Shown here: positions 20,719 to 29,550 of the stretch, piece by piece
Layout of the letters: the number at the start of each line of letters is the position of its first letter
Numbering within the stretch: position 1 is the first letter of the stretch
Source: Candidatus Endomicrobiellum glyptotermitis
Lineage (GTDB): Bacteria > Elusimicrobiota > Endomicrobiia > Endomicrobiales > Endomicrobiaceae
Direction of reading: 5' to 3'
NCBI GenBank assembly: GCA_031267715.1
Contig: JAIRYQ010000002.1
Span: forward strand, 434,001-498,000
Length of the DNA: 64,000 bases
Translations under genes and position numbers: made by a program
Notes under the pieces: generated by a model
What the model was told of the DNA's origin: nothing
Database searches by the model: none
The model's input: only the letters and a program-made list of their open reading frames with translations

Positions 20719-21720
20719 TCAATATTTAGACGCGTACTGCTTCTTCATATCTTCAAGAGATATAGGAGAATAATCCTTTGCATGTCCGGCAGTCCCAAAA
20801 TCTTTCATCTTCGTAATGATAAGGTTTGTAAGGACAGTTCTCGCCAGACCCAAGTAATCCCTCGGATCAAATTTTTCAGGTGCTTCTGCAAAAACTTTCC
20901 TTATCGTAGCCGTAATTGCAAGTCTCCCGTCAGTATCAACATTTATCTTTGAAACTCCAAGTTTGATCGCTTCCTGAAGACTTGAAATAGGCACACCTGT
21001 CGCACCCGCTGGCATTCTTCCACCGTATTTATTCACTTCATCAGTCAATTCCTTAGGAACCGACGATGCACCATGCAACACAATAGGAATATCTATCAAC
21101 GACCTTATTTTCTTTAACACATCAAAAGCAAGATTGGCGCTACCTTTAAATTTATACGCACCATGTGAAGTTCCTATTGCAATAGCTAACGAGTCAATAC
21201 CTGTCTCAGATACGAATCTTCTTGCTTCCTTAGGATCCGTCAAATTTATTTTACCAGAACCTACTCCATCTTCACTACCACCAAGAGTACCAATCTCGGC
21301 TTCCACTGAAACACCTTTTGCATGGGCATATTTTACAACAGAGCAAGTCACATTAACATTATAGTCATAAGTGGAAGCCGTTTTGCCATCCTCAAGCAAA
21401 GAACCATCTATCATAACCGATGAAAACCCAAGATTTATTGCTTTAACAACTGATTCTAAAGAATTACCATGATCTAAATGCACCGCAACAGGGATATCTG
21501 GATTTTCAATAACTGCAGCTTTCATCAAAGACTCCAAATATGTGAAGCTAGAGTATTTTAAAGCTCCTCTACTCGCCTGTATTATCACAGGGGATTGCGT
21601 CTCTTTTGCGGCAGTCATAATCGCTTGAATTTGCTCCATATTATTAACATTATAAGCACCCACCCCGTAACCTTTATTTCTCGCTTCTTCCAAAATTTGC
21701 TTTGTTGATACCAATGCCAT
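20719..21720 (-). CDS. fba: Class II fructose-bisphosphate aldolase
   Basis: The enzyme cleaves fructose-1,6-bisphosphate to dihydroxyacetone phosphate and glyceraldehyde-3-phosphate in glycolysis, using zinc. The 333-residue protein has the class II marks: GAYNVNNMEQ at the N-terminus, VAVHLDHGNS with the zinc-binding His and catalytic Asp, EAEIGTLGG, GTSHGAYKF and VLHGASSVP with further zinc His ligands, and INVDTDGR for phosphate binding. The ATG at 21718-21720 is well placed. It is 39 bases downstream of accA on the same strand. Together with pyk at the right edge it indicates active glycolysis. Confidence 0.96.
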   Translation of the reverse strand: MALVSTKQILEEARNKGYGVGAYNVNNMEQIQAIMTAAKETQSPVIIQASRGALKYSSFTYLESLMKAAVIENPDIPVAVHLDHGNSLESVVKAINLGFSSVMIDGSLLEDGKTASTYDYNVNVTCSVVKYAHAKGVSVEAEIGTLGGSEDGVGSGKINLTDPKEARRFVSETGIDSLAIAIGTSHGAYKFKGSANLAFDVLKKIRSLIDIPIVLHGASSVPKELTDEVNKYGGRMPAGATGVPISSLQEAIKLGVSKINVDTDGRLAITATIRKVFAEAPEKFDPRDYLGLARTVLTNLIITKMKDFGTAGHAKDYSPISLEDMKKQYASKY

Positions 21721-21759
21721 TTATGTTTCCCTACCTGTTTATTTTATTATTAACACGTT

Positions 21760-22785
21760 TTATACTTTTCCCCCAGACTTATCATCTCCTCCCTTATTCT
21801 TATTATAACTAGTTTTATAATTCCCTTTAGAATCTTCCTTATAAACACCTATATTTCTAAATTTTGAATATCTTTCATTTACAATTTCTTTAGAACTCTT
21901 AGATTTATAATAATGCAAATACTTGTTTAAAGCAGTCTTTATATTCGTCGCAGTTTTAGATGGATCATAATGAGCTCCTCCTAACGGTTCTTTTACAATC
22001 TCATCTACAACATTTAAATCCAGTAAGTCTTTAGCAGTTATTTTCATGGCTTTTGCGGCTTCAGGAGCTTTAGAACTATCCCTGAAAAGTATAGCCGCAC
22101 AACCTTCCGGAGAAATAACAGAATAATAAGCGTTCTCAAGACATAAAATTTTATTTGATACTCCTACTCCCAAAGCCCCACCAGAACCACCTTCGCTAAT
22201 GACAACTGTTATGATAGGAACTTTTAAGTTTGACATATCCCTCAAATTTCTCGCGATAGCCTCAGCCTGACCTCTTTCTTCAGCTGCAATACCAGGATAT
22301 GCGCCAGCTGTATCTATGAACGTTATTACAGGTTTATTAAATTTCTCAGCAAAATTCATAACTCTTAACGCCTTTCTGTAACCTTCTGGATGCGCCATAC
22401 CAAAATTCCTACTCACATTTTCTTCGAGACTTCTGCCTTTTTGATGACCGATAACAACAACTGATTCACCGTCAATTACAGCAATACCACACAAAATTGC
22501 CTGATCATCACCAAAAACCCTATCACCACGAAGTTCCAAAAAATCCTTAAAAATAAGCCCAATATAATCTGAGAAGTAGGGCCTTTTAGGATGCCTAGCT
22601 ATTTGTATTTTCTGCCAAGGGGTTAAAGAGGCATAGATTTTTTGCCTCAACTCATCTCTCGTTTTTTCAAGATCTTCAATTTGCTCAGACAAATCTACAT
22701 TACTACTTTCAGAGGATTTTTTTAAATCATCAACTCTTTTGTTTATTTCAACAATAGGCTGCTCAAAATCGAAAGATTTCTCCAT
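21760..22785 (-). CDS. accA: Acetyl-CoA carboxylase carboxyltransferase subunit alpha
   Basis: AccA, together with AccD, transfers carboxyl from biotin to acetyl-CoA to give malonyl-CoA for fatty acid synthesis. The 341-residue protein begins with the usual N-terminal coiled coil and contains [24 protein letters not shown], the GHQKGR segment, [11 protein letters not shown], and the [10 protein letters not shown] oxyanion loop. The ATG at 22783-22785 follows GAGGATGT. The C-terminal 25 residues are lysine- and glycine-rich and probably disordered. It starts 10 bases after the barrel protein gene, apparently in the same transcript as aroC and aroK. Confidence 0.95.
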   Translation of the reverse strand: MEKSFDFEQPIVEINKRVDDLKKSSESSNVDLSEQIEDLEKTRDELRQKIYASLTPWQKIQIARHPKRPYFSDYIGLIFKDFLELRGDRVFGDDQAILCGIAVIDGESVVVIGHQKGRSLEENVSRNFGMAHPEGYRKALRVMNFAEKFNKPVITFIDTAGAYPGIAAEERGQAEAIARNLRDMSNLKVPIITVVISEGGSGGALGVGVSNKILCLENAYYSVISPEGCAAILFRDSSKAPEAAKAMKITAKDLLDLNVVDEIVKEPLGGAHYDPSKTATNIKTALNKYLHYYKSKSSKEIVNERYSKFRNIGVYKEDSKGNYKTSYNKNKGGDDKSGGKV

Positions 22786-22795
22786 ACATCCTCAT

Positions 22796-23533
22796 TTAAA
22801 ATTTAATGGTATAACCCATCTTAAGCATTCTCTCATCAAAAAATCTATCTCTAGTTTTATTACAGTCTTTTTTCAAAAAGCAACAATCTCTAACAATACA
22901 ATCTATGCTTGCATATTCATTCAAAGCAAATCTAAGGCCTAGGTTAAATCTAGCATTCGGAAAACAACTCATATTGCCATATTCCGCTTCCGCCATAAGA
23001 TATACTATTTCTTTATACAAAGGAATCACCGAATTTATAAACCAACAAACTTTATTATTAAAATTAATGCCAAAATTAATCATTAAATTTTCAACAAAAA
23101 ATTCCCTACCTATAACAAAATAAAATCCAAGCTTTTTCTGAAGATAATTGCCAGCATATTTTCTATTAAAAAAACAACTCTGACCATCGTAACCTACTGC
23201 TATTCCAGGGTAATCCATACTCCCATCATAAGCCTTGTACTTAATTTGCAAAGCTGGAATTGCAATCTTTAACCCTTTATTACTTTTTCCGACAAATCTA
23301 GACAGTTCCAAAGATGCACCTATATTAAGACGCTTAAGAATACCAAAATTGGCTCCACAAAGAAGATTACCATTTGAAAAAAATCTCAGGCCACCATCAC
23401 AGAAATCATAATCCAGCATATCCACAGTAGGGGTGTTTATTACATAGCCTTTATCCGCAAACAACAAAGGACTAAAAGTAAGAATTACTGCTAGCAAACT
23501 TAATATCCTTTTTAACATCATATTTTTTACCAT
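22796..23533 (-). CDS. Exported outer-membrane-like beta-barrel protein
   Basis: The protein starts with a signal peptide (LKRILSLLAVILTFSPLLFA, cleavage expected before DKGYV) and ends in phenylalanine (GYTIKF), the usual C-terminal signature of outer-membrane barrels. Alternating hydrophobic strands such as GLRFFSNGNLLCGANFGIL, LNIGASLEL and ARFNLGLRFALNEYASIDCI fit a barrel of about 10-12 strands. The pattern is similar to YjbH/PorV-like domains, but I cannot assign the family. It contains several cysteines, unusual for barrels. The frame extends to 23551, where a TTG overlaps the aroK stop. I prefer ATG at 23531-23533. Its position between aroK and accA suggests co-transcription. Confidence 0.7.
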   Translation of the reverse strand: MVKNMMLKRILSLLAVILTFSPLLFADKGYVINTPTVDMLDYDFCDGGLRFFSNGNLLCGANFGILKRLNIGASLELSRFVGKSNKGLKIAIPALQIKYKAYDGSMDYPGIAVGYDGQSCFFNRKYAGNYLQKKLGFYFVIGREFFVENLMINFGINFNNKVCWFINSVIPLYKEIVYLMAEAEYGNMSCFPNARFNLGLRFALNEYASIDCIVRDCCFLKKDCNKTRDRFFDERMLKMGYTIKF

Positions 23534-23547
23534 AAAAACGAAACATA

Positions 23548-24072
23548 TCAACGCAACAAATTTTTTATCGCAACATTGCTACTTAATATTTCATCTGCAA
23601 CTTCTATGGACGTTAGATTATCTGTATTGAAAGAAAAATCACAGTCAGAATAAAAATTCTCCCTAAGATTTAAGAGTCTTTTTATTTCCTTTAGAGGATT
23701 CCTACATCTGAGAAGAGGCCTATTATTACTATTCTCACTTTTTGACCTCTCATATATAACCTCTGCAGAAGCGTAGAGATTAATTATTATTCCTTTTTTT
23801 CTTAAAAATACGATATTCCTGGGATCTAAAACTACACCTCCACCACATGAAATCACAATTGAATCCCTTTCTGAAACTTCCTTCACGACTTCAGCTTCAA
23901 GTTGTCTAAAACTAGCTTCCCCTAAATTTTTAAAAATATCAACTATCGTTAAACCAGACTTTCCCTCTACTAAAACATCCGTATCAAAAAAACTGCGATT
24001 TAGCCTTCTAGATATAATTTCTCCAGTTTTTGACTTACCCGTACTCATAAAACCGGTAAACACTAAATTCAT
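23548..24072 (-). CDS. aroK: Shikimate kinase
   Basis: Shikimate kinase phosphorylates shikimate at the 3-hydroxyl in the pathway to chorismate. The 174-residue protein has a Walker A loop near the N-terminus (GFMSTGKSKTG), the DxD shikimate-binding motif in FFDTDVLVE, the GGG in SCGGGVVLD, and the lid arginines in RPLLRCRNP. Its ATG overlaps the aroC stop by four bases (ATGA), showing translational coupling. aroE at 56962 supplies its substrate, and aroC just upstream acts two steps later. Confidence 0.95.
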   Translation of the reverse strand: MNLVFTGFMSTGKSKTGEIISRRLNRSFFDTDVLVEGKSGLTIVDIFKNLGEASFRQLEAEVVKEVSERDSIVISCGGGVVLDPRNIVFLRKKGIIINLYASAEVIYERSKSENSNNRPLLRCRNPLKEIKRLLNLRENFYSDCDFSFNTDNLTSIEVADEILSSNVAIKNLLR

Positions 24073-25229
24073 TGTAATGTTTTTAATCTCTCCTTATATG
24101 TACTTATATTATTTTTCATATCTTCTAGAGAATCTCCCCCAAATTTTTCTTTCAAGACTTTCGCTAGCTCAATAGCAACCGCGGCTTCCGATACAACACC
24201 TGCAGCTGGGACTGCACATACATCGCTCCTTATAGCCTCAGCCCTAGCAGATTGTTTCGTAACGAGGTTTACGGAGTGCAGCGGTTTACTAAGCGAAGGG
24301 ATGGCTTTCATAGTACACGTAATAACAATAGGTTCCCCGTTACTTATACCGCCCTCTATGCCTCCCGCCATATTTGTACTTCTATAAAATCCTTTTACCT
24401 TATTGTAAAAAATTTCATCGTGCGAAAAAGAGCCAAAAAGTGAAGCAAGTTTTGTTCCCGCACCAAACTCAACAGCTTTTACAGCTTGAATTGAAATCAA
24501 ACTCTGCGCAAGGCGACCATCAAGTTTTAAATCCCATTGCGTATGACTTCCAAGCCCCACTGGTACATTACTAACTACAATAGCAACCTTACCACCAAGA
24601 GTGTCACCTTCTCGCTCAGCTTTTTTTATCAATTTAACCATCTCTCTGCTCGCACTTGCATCAGGACATCTAACACAAGAAGCTTCCGTTTTGCACCGCA
24701 CATCATTTTCCTTAATAGAAGACATATTTGCCAAAACATTCCCTATCTGTATCGTGTAAGACATTATACTCATTCCAATTTCTTTTAAAAGCATTTTACA
24801 AACAGCTCCTGCAGCCACTCTTGTCGCAGTCTCTCTTGCTGACGCTCTTTCTAATATATCCCTGAAATCACTTACACCATATTTCATAAGTCCAGCTAAA
24901 TCAGCATGTCCAGGACGAGGTTTTAAGAGAGTTGTTCCATCTAAATCGACAGATCCTGTCGACATTACGTATAGCCAATTTTTAAAATCTCTATTTGAGA
25001 TATACATAGTTATCGGAGAGCCAATTGTTTTTGCATAGCGCAAACCTGAAAAAATTTTAACACAATCTGCCTCTATATCCATCCTTTGACCTCTGCCATA
25101 GCCCTTCTGTCTTCTTACAAGTTCCAAATCTATATCCTCAGAATTTACCGTAAGTCCCGCGGGAATTCCTTCAAGAATAACGATAATTCCCTCTCCATGA
25201 GACTCGCCTGCTGTAGTAAATCTAATCAT
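24069..25229 (-). CDS. aroC: Chorismate synthase
   Basis: AroC makes chorismate from EPSP by an anti 1,4-elimination that needs reduced FMN. The signatures are present: MIRFTTAGESHGEG at the start, RRQKGYGRGQRM, RPGHADLAG, SARETATRVAAGA, and the C-terminal IRSDVCAVPAAGVV. I start at the ATG at 25227-25229, preceded by GGAGTGAGGT. An extended frame to 25292 would add an atypical hydrophobic leader. The product is about 386 residues, normal for the family. It heads the aroC-aroK-barrel-accA run. Confidence 0.96.
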   Translation of the reverse strand: MIRFTTAGESHGEGIIVILEGIPAGLTVNSEDIDLELVRRQKGYGRGQRMDIEADCVKIFSGLRYAKTIGSPITMYISNRDFKNWLYVMSTGSVDLDGTTLLKPRPGHADLAGLMKYGVSDFRDILERASARETATRVAAGAVCKMLLKEIGMSIMSYTIQIGNVLANMSSIKENDVRCKTEASCVRCPDASASREMVKLIKKAEREGDTLGGKVAIVVSNVPVGLGSHTQWDLKLDGRLAQSLISIQAVKAVEFGAGTKLASLFGSFSHDEIFYNKVKGFYRSTNMAGGIEGGISNGEPIVITCTMKAIPSLSKPLHSVNLVTKQSARAEAIRSDVCAVPAAGVVSEAAVAIELAKVLKEKFGGDSLEDMKNNISTYKERLKTLQ

Positions 25230-25335
25230 AACCTCACTCCCAAAACAATACAACAATATACTTAAGTAATATAGTCCAAAAAAAGAAAACACCCTAAGAT
25301 ATTACGCCTGTACTATCTTGTAATTTGCTAAAAAT

Positions 25336-26271
25336 TTACACCTTACAGACTGATTTTGCTCTGTGTTGCAAAAAAATCCATTTCTCATCTACATTTTTTT
25401 GAATTTCTTCAAGAATACAAGCATTGTCAGGCTCAAACAAATGCTTGAATCTTACTTGTAATTTTAAAAATTCTGTTACAGGCTTTTTTACTTTAGGTTC
25501 AACGTTTATTTTATATACACCATTTTCGACTTCGTAAGAAGGCCACATACAAGTTTCAACTGCAAGTCTCGAAATTTCCATTGTATACTCTGGGTTATAA
25601 CCCCAACCCAACCTACATGGTGTCAAAATATTTATAAAAGATGGTCCGTCAACTACCAAAGCTTTTTGAACTTTAGTCATAAAATCATTCCAGTCTCCAA
25701 CATAAGATTGCGCTACGTAAGAAATATTATGCGCAATCATAATTTGCGTTAAATCTTTTTTATTCTGTAATTTGCCCTGACGTTTTTTTCCTGCAGGGGC
25801 GGTCGTTGTATGCGCCCCCCTAGGCGTTGCCCCAGACCTTTGAATTCCAGTGTTCATATACGCTTCATTGTTGTAACAAACATAAAGCATCTTGTGGCCC
25901 CTTTCCATTGCGCCAGATAAAGACTGCAACCCTATATCGTAAGTACCACCGTCGCCACCAAAAGTTATAAACTTGATATCTTTTTTAACTTTTCCTCTAG
26001 CTTTCAAACTCCTATACGCAGCCTCAACACCGCTACAAGTTGCTGCTGCATTTTCAAACGCGCTGTGAAAATACGGACTTTTCCATGCACTATAAGGAAA
26101 AACAGTAGTTGAAACTTCTAAACACCCCGTAGCGTTTATGACAACAACCGGTGTATTACCAGCAGCTATCAAAGCTTGTCTCGCTACTATACCCGCACCA
26201 CAACCTGCGCAAAGACGATGCCCACTTGTTATACGGACCGGGTTTTTACTTAACTCTCTCAAATTTACCAC
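25336..26271 (-). CDS. porB: Pyruvate:ferredoxin oxidoreductase beta subunit
   Basis: The beta subunit binds thiamine diphosphate and a 4Fe-4S cluster in the four-subunit enzyme that converts pyruvate and CoA to acetyl-CoA, CO2 and reduced ferredoxin. Seen here are RLCAGCGAGI with cluster cysteines, NATGCLEVS, the ThDP motif GGDGGTYDIGLQSL with YNNEAYMNTG, and TPCRLGWGYN with the last cluster cysteine. Length 311 is normal. Translation starts at GTG (26269-26271) with AGGAG 9 bases upstream. It is the last gene of the porG-D-A-B set. Pyruvate is the likely substrate, although related 2-oxoacids cannot be excluded. Confidence 0.93.
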   Translation of the reverse strand: MVNLRELSKNPVRITSGHRLCAGCGAGIVARQALIAAGNTPVVVINATGCLEVSTTVFPYSAWKSPYFHSAFENAAATCSGVEAAYRSLKARGKVKKDIKFITFGGDGGTYDIGLQSLSGAMERGHKMLYVCYNNEAYMNTGIQRSGATPRGAHTTTAPAGKKRQGKLQNKKDLTQIMIAHNISYVAQSYVGDWNDFMTKVQKALVVDGPSFINILTPCRLGWGYNPEYTMEISRLAVETCMWPSYEVENGVYKINVEPKVKKPVTEFLKLQVRFKHLFEPDNACILEEIQKNVDEKWIFLQHRAKSVCKV

Positions 26272-26418
26272 TTTATTTTTCTCCTAAGAGCAGAACTTTA
26301 CACCCTAACACCACATAAACAAGCATCCATCTACGACACACACTCCATCACAACGACAAAAAAACTTGTCACCTCCAACCCCTCTCTTCATTCCTTAATT
26401 TTACACTTTTACACATTA

Positions 26419-27624
26419 TTATTTTATTCTCACATTCATATACTCAATTATGTTAGAAGGTTTTTCTAGTCCTGATGCAACTTTACCAAGTGTCTCATAA
26501 ACCTTGACAATTTGCTCATCACAAAACTCTCTCCCACCTATGCCATAAACATAACTTAGAACTTTAGGACTCAAAACTCCTGCAGAGTATATGGATGCAA
26601 CAACATCAGAATAAATAGGAGGGAATGCCCCAGAACAAGAATCCGATCTATCCATAACCGCAATTGCTTTAACATGTGCTAAATCTCTTGCTATCTGCTC
26701 TGTAGGAAAAGGTCTGTAAACTCTTATTTTTAAAAGTCCTGCTTTAATTCCTTTTTTTCTTAACTCTTTTACCACAACCTTCACATCTCCTGCTGATGAA
26801 CCTATAATAATCATTGCAATTTCTGCGTCATCAAACATATACTTTTCATAAAAACCGTACTCTCGCCCAAAAGCTTCCTTAAACTCTTTTGCAACGTCCA
26901 AAATTATACTTCTCGCGTCTATCATAGCCTGAGCAAGTTGATACCTATGCTCAAAATAGTAATCTTGCAAATCAATTGAGCCCAATGTATAAGGCCTCTT
27001 AACATCTAAAAGATACCTTTCAGGATTGTACTCACCAACAAACGCTTTTACATCAGCATCAGGGTAAGTTTCCACAACTTCCATACAGTGAGAAGTGATA
27101 AATCCATCCATAGCTGCGAGTGCGGGAAGTCTAGCTTTCTCAGCTATTTTTGTAAGCTGAATTATATTATCGTAAGCCTCTTGGGAATTCTCTGAGTACA
27201 TCTGAATCCAACCTGCATCCCTCGCCCCCATTGTATCAGAATGATCAGCATTAATGTTAATAGGCGCAGAAACTGCTCTGTTAACTTCCGCCATAATTAC
27301 TGGAAGTCTCAATCCTGAAGCTATATAAAGCATCTCCCACATAAGACACAATCCCTGTGAAGAAGTACTTGTCACAGCCCTTGCACCAGCAGCTGACGCC
27401 GCGATTGCAGCAGATATAGCAGAGTGTTCACTCTCCACTGTTACATATTCGCTCTTTACAACTCCATCTGCAACAAACTGCGAAAAAATCTGCACTATTT
27501 CCGTGGCCGGAGTTATAGGATACGCAGCCATTACGTCTGGTTCTATCTGACGTAGCGCCTCAGCCACCACCTCATTGCCAGTTTTCGCAACAATATTACC
27601 TTTCGAATATACTGCTTCTATCAT
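26419..27624 (-). CDS. porA: Pyruvate:ferredoxin oxidoreductase alpha subunit
   Basis: The alpha subunit supplies the pyrimidine-binding domain for ThDP and the substrate side of the active site. The sequence has AYPITPATEIVQ, ESEHSAISAAIAASAAGAR, the TSTSSQGLCLMWEMLY segment and MGARDAGWIQMYSEN, all typical of PorA. The start at the ATG at 27622-27624 is preferred because AAGGAG then sits about 9 bases upstream. An ATG two codons earlier would be too close to that site. About 147 bases separate it from porB, more than is usual inside this operon. The protein is about 401 residues. Confidence 0.93.
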   Translation of the reverse strand: MIEAVYSKGNIVAKTGNEVVAEALRQIEPDVMAAYPITPATEIVQIFSQFVADGVVKSEYVTVESEHSAISAAIAASAAGARAVTSTSSQGLCLMWEMLYIASGLRLPVIMAEVNRAVSAPININADHSDTMGARDAGWIQMYSENSQEAYDNIIQLTKIAEKARLPALAAMDGFITSHCMEVVETYPDADVKAFVGEYNPERYLLDVKRPYTLGSIDLQDYYFEHRYQLAQAMIDARSIILDVAKEFKEAFGREYGFYEKYMFDDAEIAMIIIGSSAGDVKVVVKELRKKGIKAGLLKIRVYRPFPTEQIARDLAHVKAIAVMDRSDSCSGAFPPIYSDVVASIYSAGVLSPKVLSYVYGIGGREFCDEQIVKVYETLGKVASGLEKPSNIIEYMNVRIK

Positions 27625-27735
27625 TTTCATCAGCTCCTTGTTAGACCACACAGCATTTCAGGAAATGCCTCTTCAAAATAAACTACTAGTATGAGACATT
27701 AAAATTTTTAGAATATACATTATTTTTTTACACGT

Positions 27736-28053
27736 TTATTTCTTTTCTTGTTCCATCGCAATAGCACTAACCTTAACCGGACATTCTTTTGCACAAATCC
27801 CGCACCCCTTGCAACTATCATAATCTATGCCATCAACAACGCTAGCCCCCTTTTCGTTCGAAACAATTTTTATAGAACCGTCAGGACACGAAATCCAACA
27901 TATCAAACAACCAATACATTTATCCTTATTCCACACAGGTCTTTGAGAACGCCAGCTTCCAGTATGAAAATTAACTGCCGTTCCCGCTTCAACTATGCCA
28001 CCTACCGGAAGTTCAGCGGCTGTCAACTTCATATTATTTTCATCTTTTCTCAC
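27736..28053 (-). CDS. porD: Pyruvate:ferredoxin oxidoreductase delta subunit (2x4Fe-4S)
   Basis: The delta subunit is a ferredoxin-like electron carrier with two 4Fe-4S clusters. Both motifs are complete: CIGCLICWISCPDGS and CKGCGICAKECPVKV. The preceding ELPVGGIVEAGTA and WRSQRPVWNKDK stretches are typical of PorD. I place the start at GTG 28051-28053 because GGAGGG lies 7 bases upstream. An internal ATG at 28030-28032 (MKLTAAELP) matches the usual family start and is the alternative. It lies between porG and porA. Confidence 0.92.
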   Translation of the reverse strand: MRKDENNMKLTAAELPVGGIVEAGTAVNFHTGSWRSQRPVWNKDKCIGCLICWISCPDGSIKIVSNEKGASVVDGIDYDSCKGCGICAKECPVKVSAIAMEQEKK

Positions 28054-28195
28054 TATACATCCCTCCAAGAAGCTTCAATTCTCTTCCATAATATATGCGT
28101 ATATATTCCACAACCCTACCCATCATAAAAACCTCAAGAGACATCTAAACCTCCATAAACAAAAGGCCCTAAAAAAACTCTCAACTCTCATAGAA

Positions 28196-28774
28196 TTAAT
28201 TTCCTACTTCATCAAAAGCCATTTTTATAGATGCAAGATTGCCTTCTACAACTCCAGGTTTATGTCTAAATTTTACTTTAAGTTTAGTCTTTATATTTTC
28301 CAAAACGCCATTAATATCCAACGTTCCTATAAGTTTCACCAAAGCACCTAGCATTGGAGTATTAGGTATATCTTTCCCCATTGTTTTCAAAGCAATTCGA
28401 CTTGCATTCACTGCGTAAATCTGATTTACATCTGTGTCAAGCTTTTTCGCAATTTCTGATGTACTTAGAGAAGTATTCACTATAATCTTCCCACTTTTAC
28501 CTATACCATCTGTTACCGGAACCGATTTCATAAGAGATGAATCTAAAATAACCACATAATTTGGATTCCTAATCCCCGAATGAACTGTAATAGGGTCTTC
28601 ACTTACTCTGTTAAAAGATTGTACAGGGGCACCCATTCTTTCTGGACCGTACTCAGGAAATGCCTGAACGTACATGCCAGTCGCCATGACAGTTTCAGCG
28701 AACAAAAGCGCAGCAGTCTTAGCCCCTTGTCCACCACGTCCATGCCAACGAACTTCAATCACCTTTTTTGACAT
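28196..28774 (-). CDS. porG: Pyruvate:ferredoxin oxidoreductase gamma subunit
   Basis: The gamma subunit has the conserved fold that contributes to CoA binding. The start MSKKVIEVRWHGRGGQGAKT is the hallmark of this family, followed by FPEYGPERMGAPVQSFNRVS and NTPMLGALVKL. The 192-residue length is normal. AAAGGAGC precedes the ATG at 28772-28774. It is the first gene of the porG-porD-porA-porB cluster, about 115 bases after recR. Confidence 0.94.
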   Translation of the reverse strand: MSKKVIEVRWHGRGGQGAKTAALLFAETVMATGMYVQAFPEYGPERMGAPVQSFNRVSEDPITVHSGIRNPNYVVILDSSLMKSVPVTDGIGKSGKIIVNTSLSTSEIAKKLDTDVNQIYAVNASRIALKTMGKDIPNTPMLGALVKLIGTLDINGVLENIKTKLKVKFRHKPGVVEGNLASIKMAFDEVGN

Positions 28775-28889
28775 TATTTTGCTCCTTTATTTACAACAAC
28801 ACACCACCACCTATACAAGGTATACTTAAATTCCGAAGCATGAAAGAAACAATGAACATACCAACTTTAAATGGAAGTGCAAAACCTTT

Positions 28890-29486
28890 TTACATCTCCG
28901 TACGCCCAGCGATGGCACGAGAAATAGTCACCTCATCAGCATACTCAATGTCGCCGCCAACTGGCAAACCATACCCCAACCTCGTAACCTTGATACCTAA
29001 TCTCTTTATAATATCCGCAAGATAAACAGCAGTTATTTCACCTTTGGAGTCTGTATCAGTTGCAATTATAACCTCATCTACACTACTATTTTTTAATCTT
29101 TTTATCAACTTATCAACTCTTATATCATCCGGGCCAACAGCATCAAGAGGTGACAAAGCACCCCCGAGTACAAAGTAAAGTCCCTTGTAATTTTTAACTC
29201 TACTGACAGCTATCAAATCTTGTGGGGTTTCCACGATACATATAGTACCCCGCGTTCTTGCAACATCAGAACATATAGGGCAAGGATTATATTCGCTTAA
29301 GTTATAACAAATATTACAACATTTCATTACCTGCCTTGCTTTTTGTATAGAACCTATAAGCTTGCCAACCTCAACATGAGACATTTTTAATATATGGTAG
29401 CTCAAGCGTTCCGCCATTTTAGGTCCCACACCAGGTAGCCTTTTTATCACTTCAATCATTTTCTCTACAGGTTGAGGCCTGTTCAT
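28890..29486 (-). CDS. recR: Recombination protein RecR
   Basis: RecR acts with RecF and RecO to load RecA on gapped DNA. The protein shows the N-terminal helix-hairpin-helix (KRLPGVGPKMAERLSYHIL), a four-cysteine zinc finger (CCNICYNLSEYNPCPIC), and a Toprim domain (ICIVETPQDLIAVSRV, then IIATDTDSKGEITAVYLAD). I use the ATG at 29484-29486. A GTG at 29499-29501 is an in-frame alternative. It follows dnaX by about 50-65 bases, the usual neighbour, but the ybaB gene often found between them is missing here. Confidence 0.95.
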   Translation of the reverse strand: MNRPQPVEKMIEVIKRLPGVGPKMAERLSYHILKMSHVEVGKLIGSIQKARQVMKCCNICYNLSEYNPCPICSDVARTRGTICIVETPQDLIAVSRVKNYKGLYFVLGGALSPLDAVGPDDIRVDKLIKRLKNSSVDEVIIATDTDSKGEITAVYLADIIKRLGIKVTRLGYGLPVGGDIEYADEVTISRAIAGRTEM

Positions 29487-29550
29487 ACAAACAACATCCA
29501 CATTATATCAACTATTTTAAGGAATAACCCTCGCCAATTAATAAAAAACT

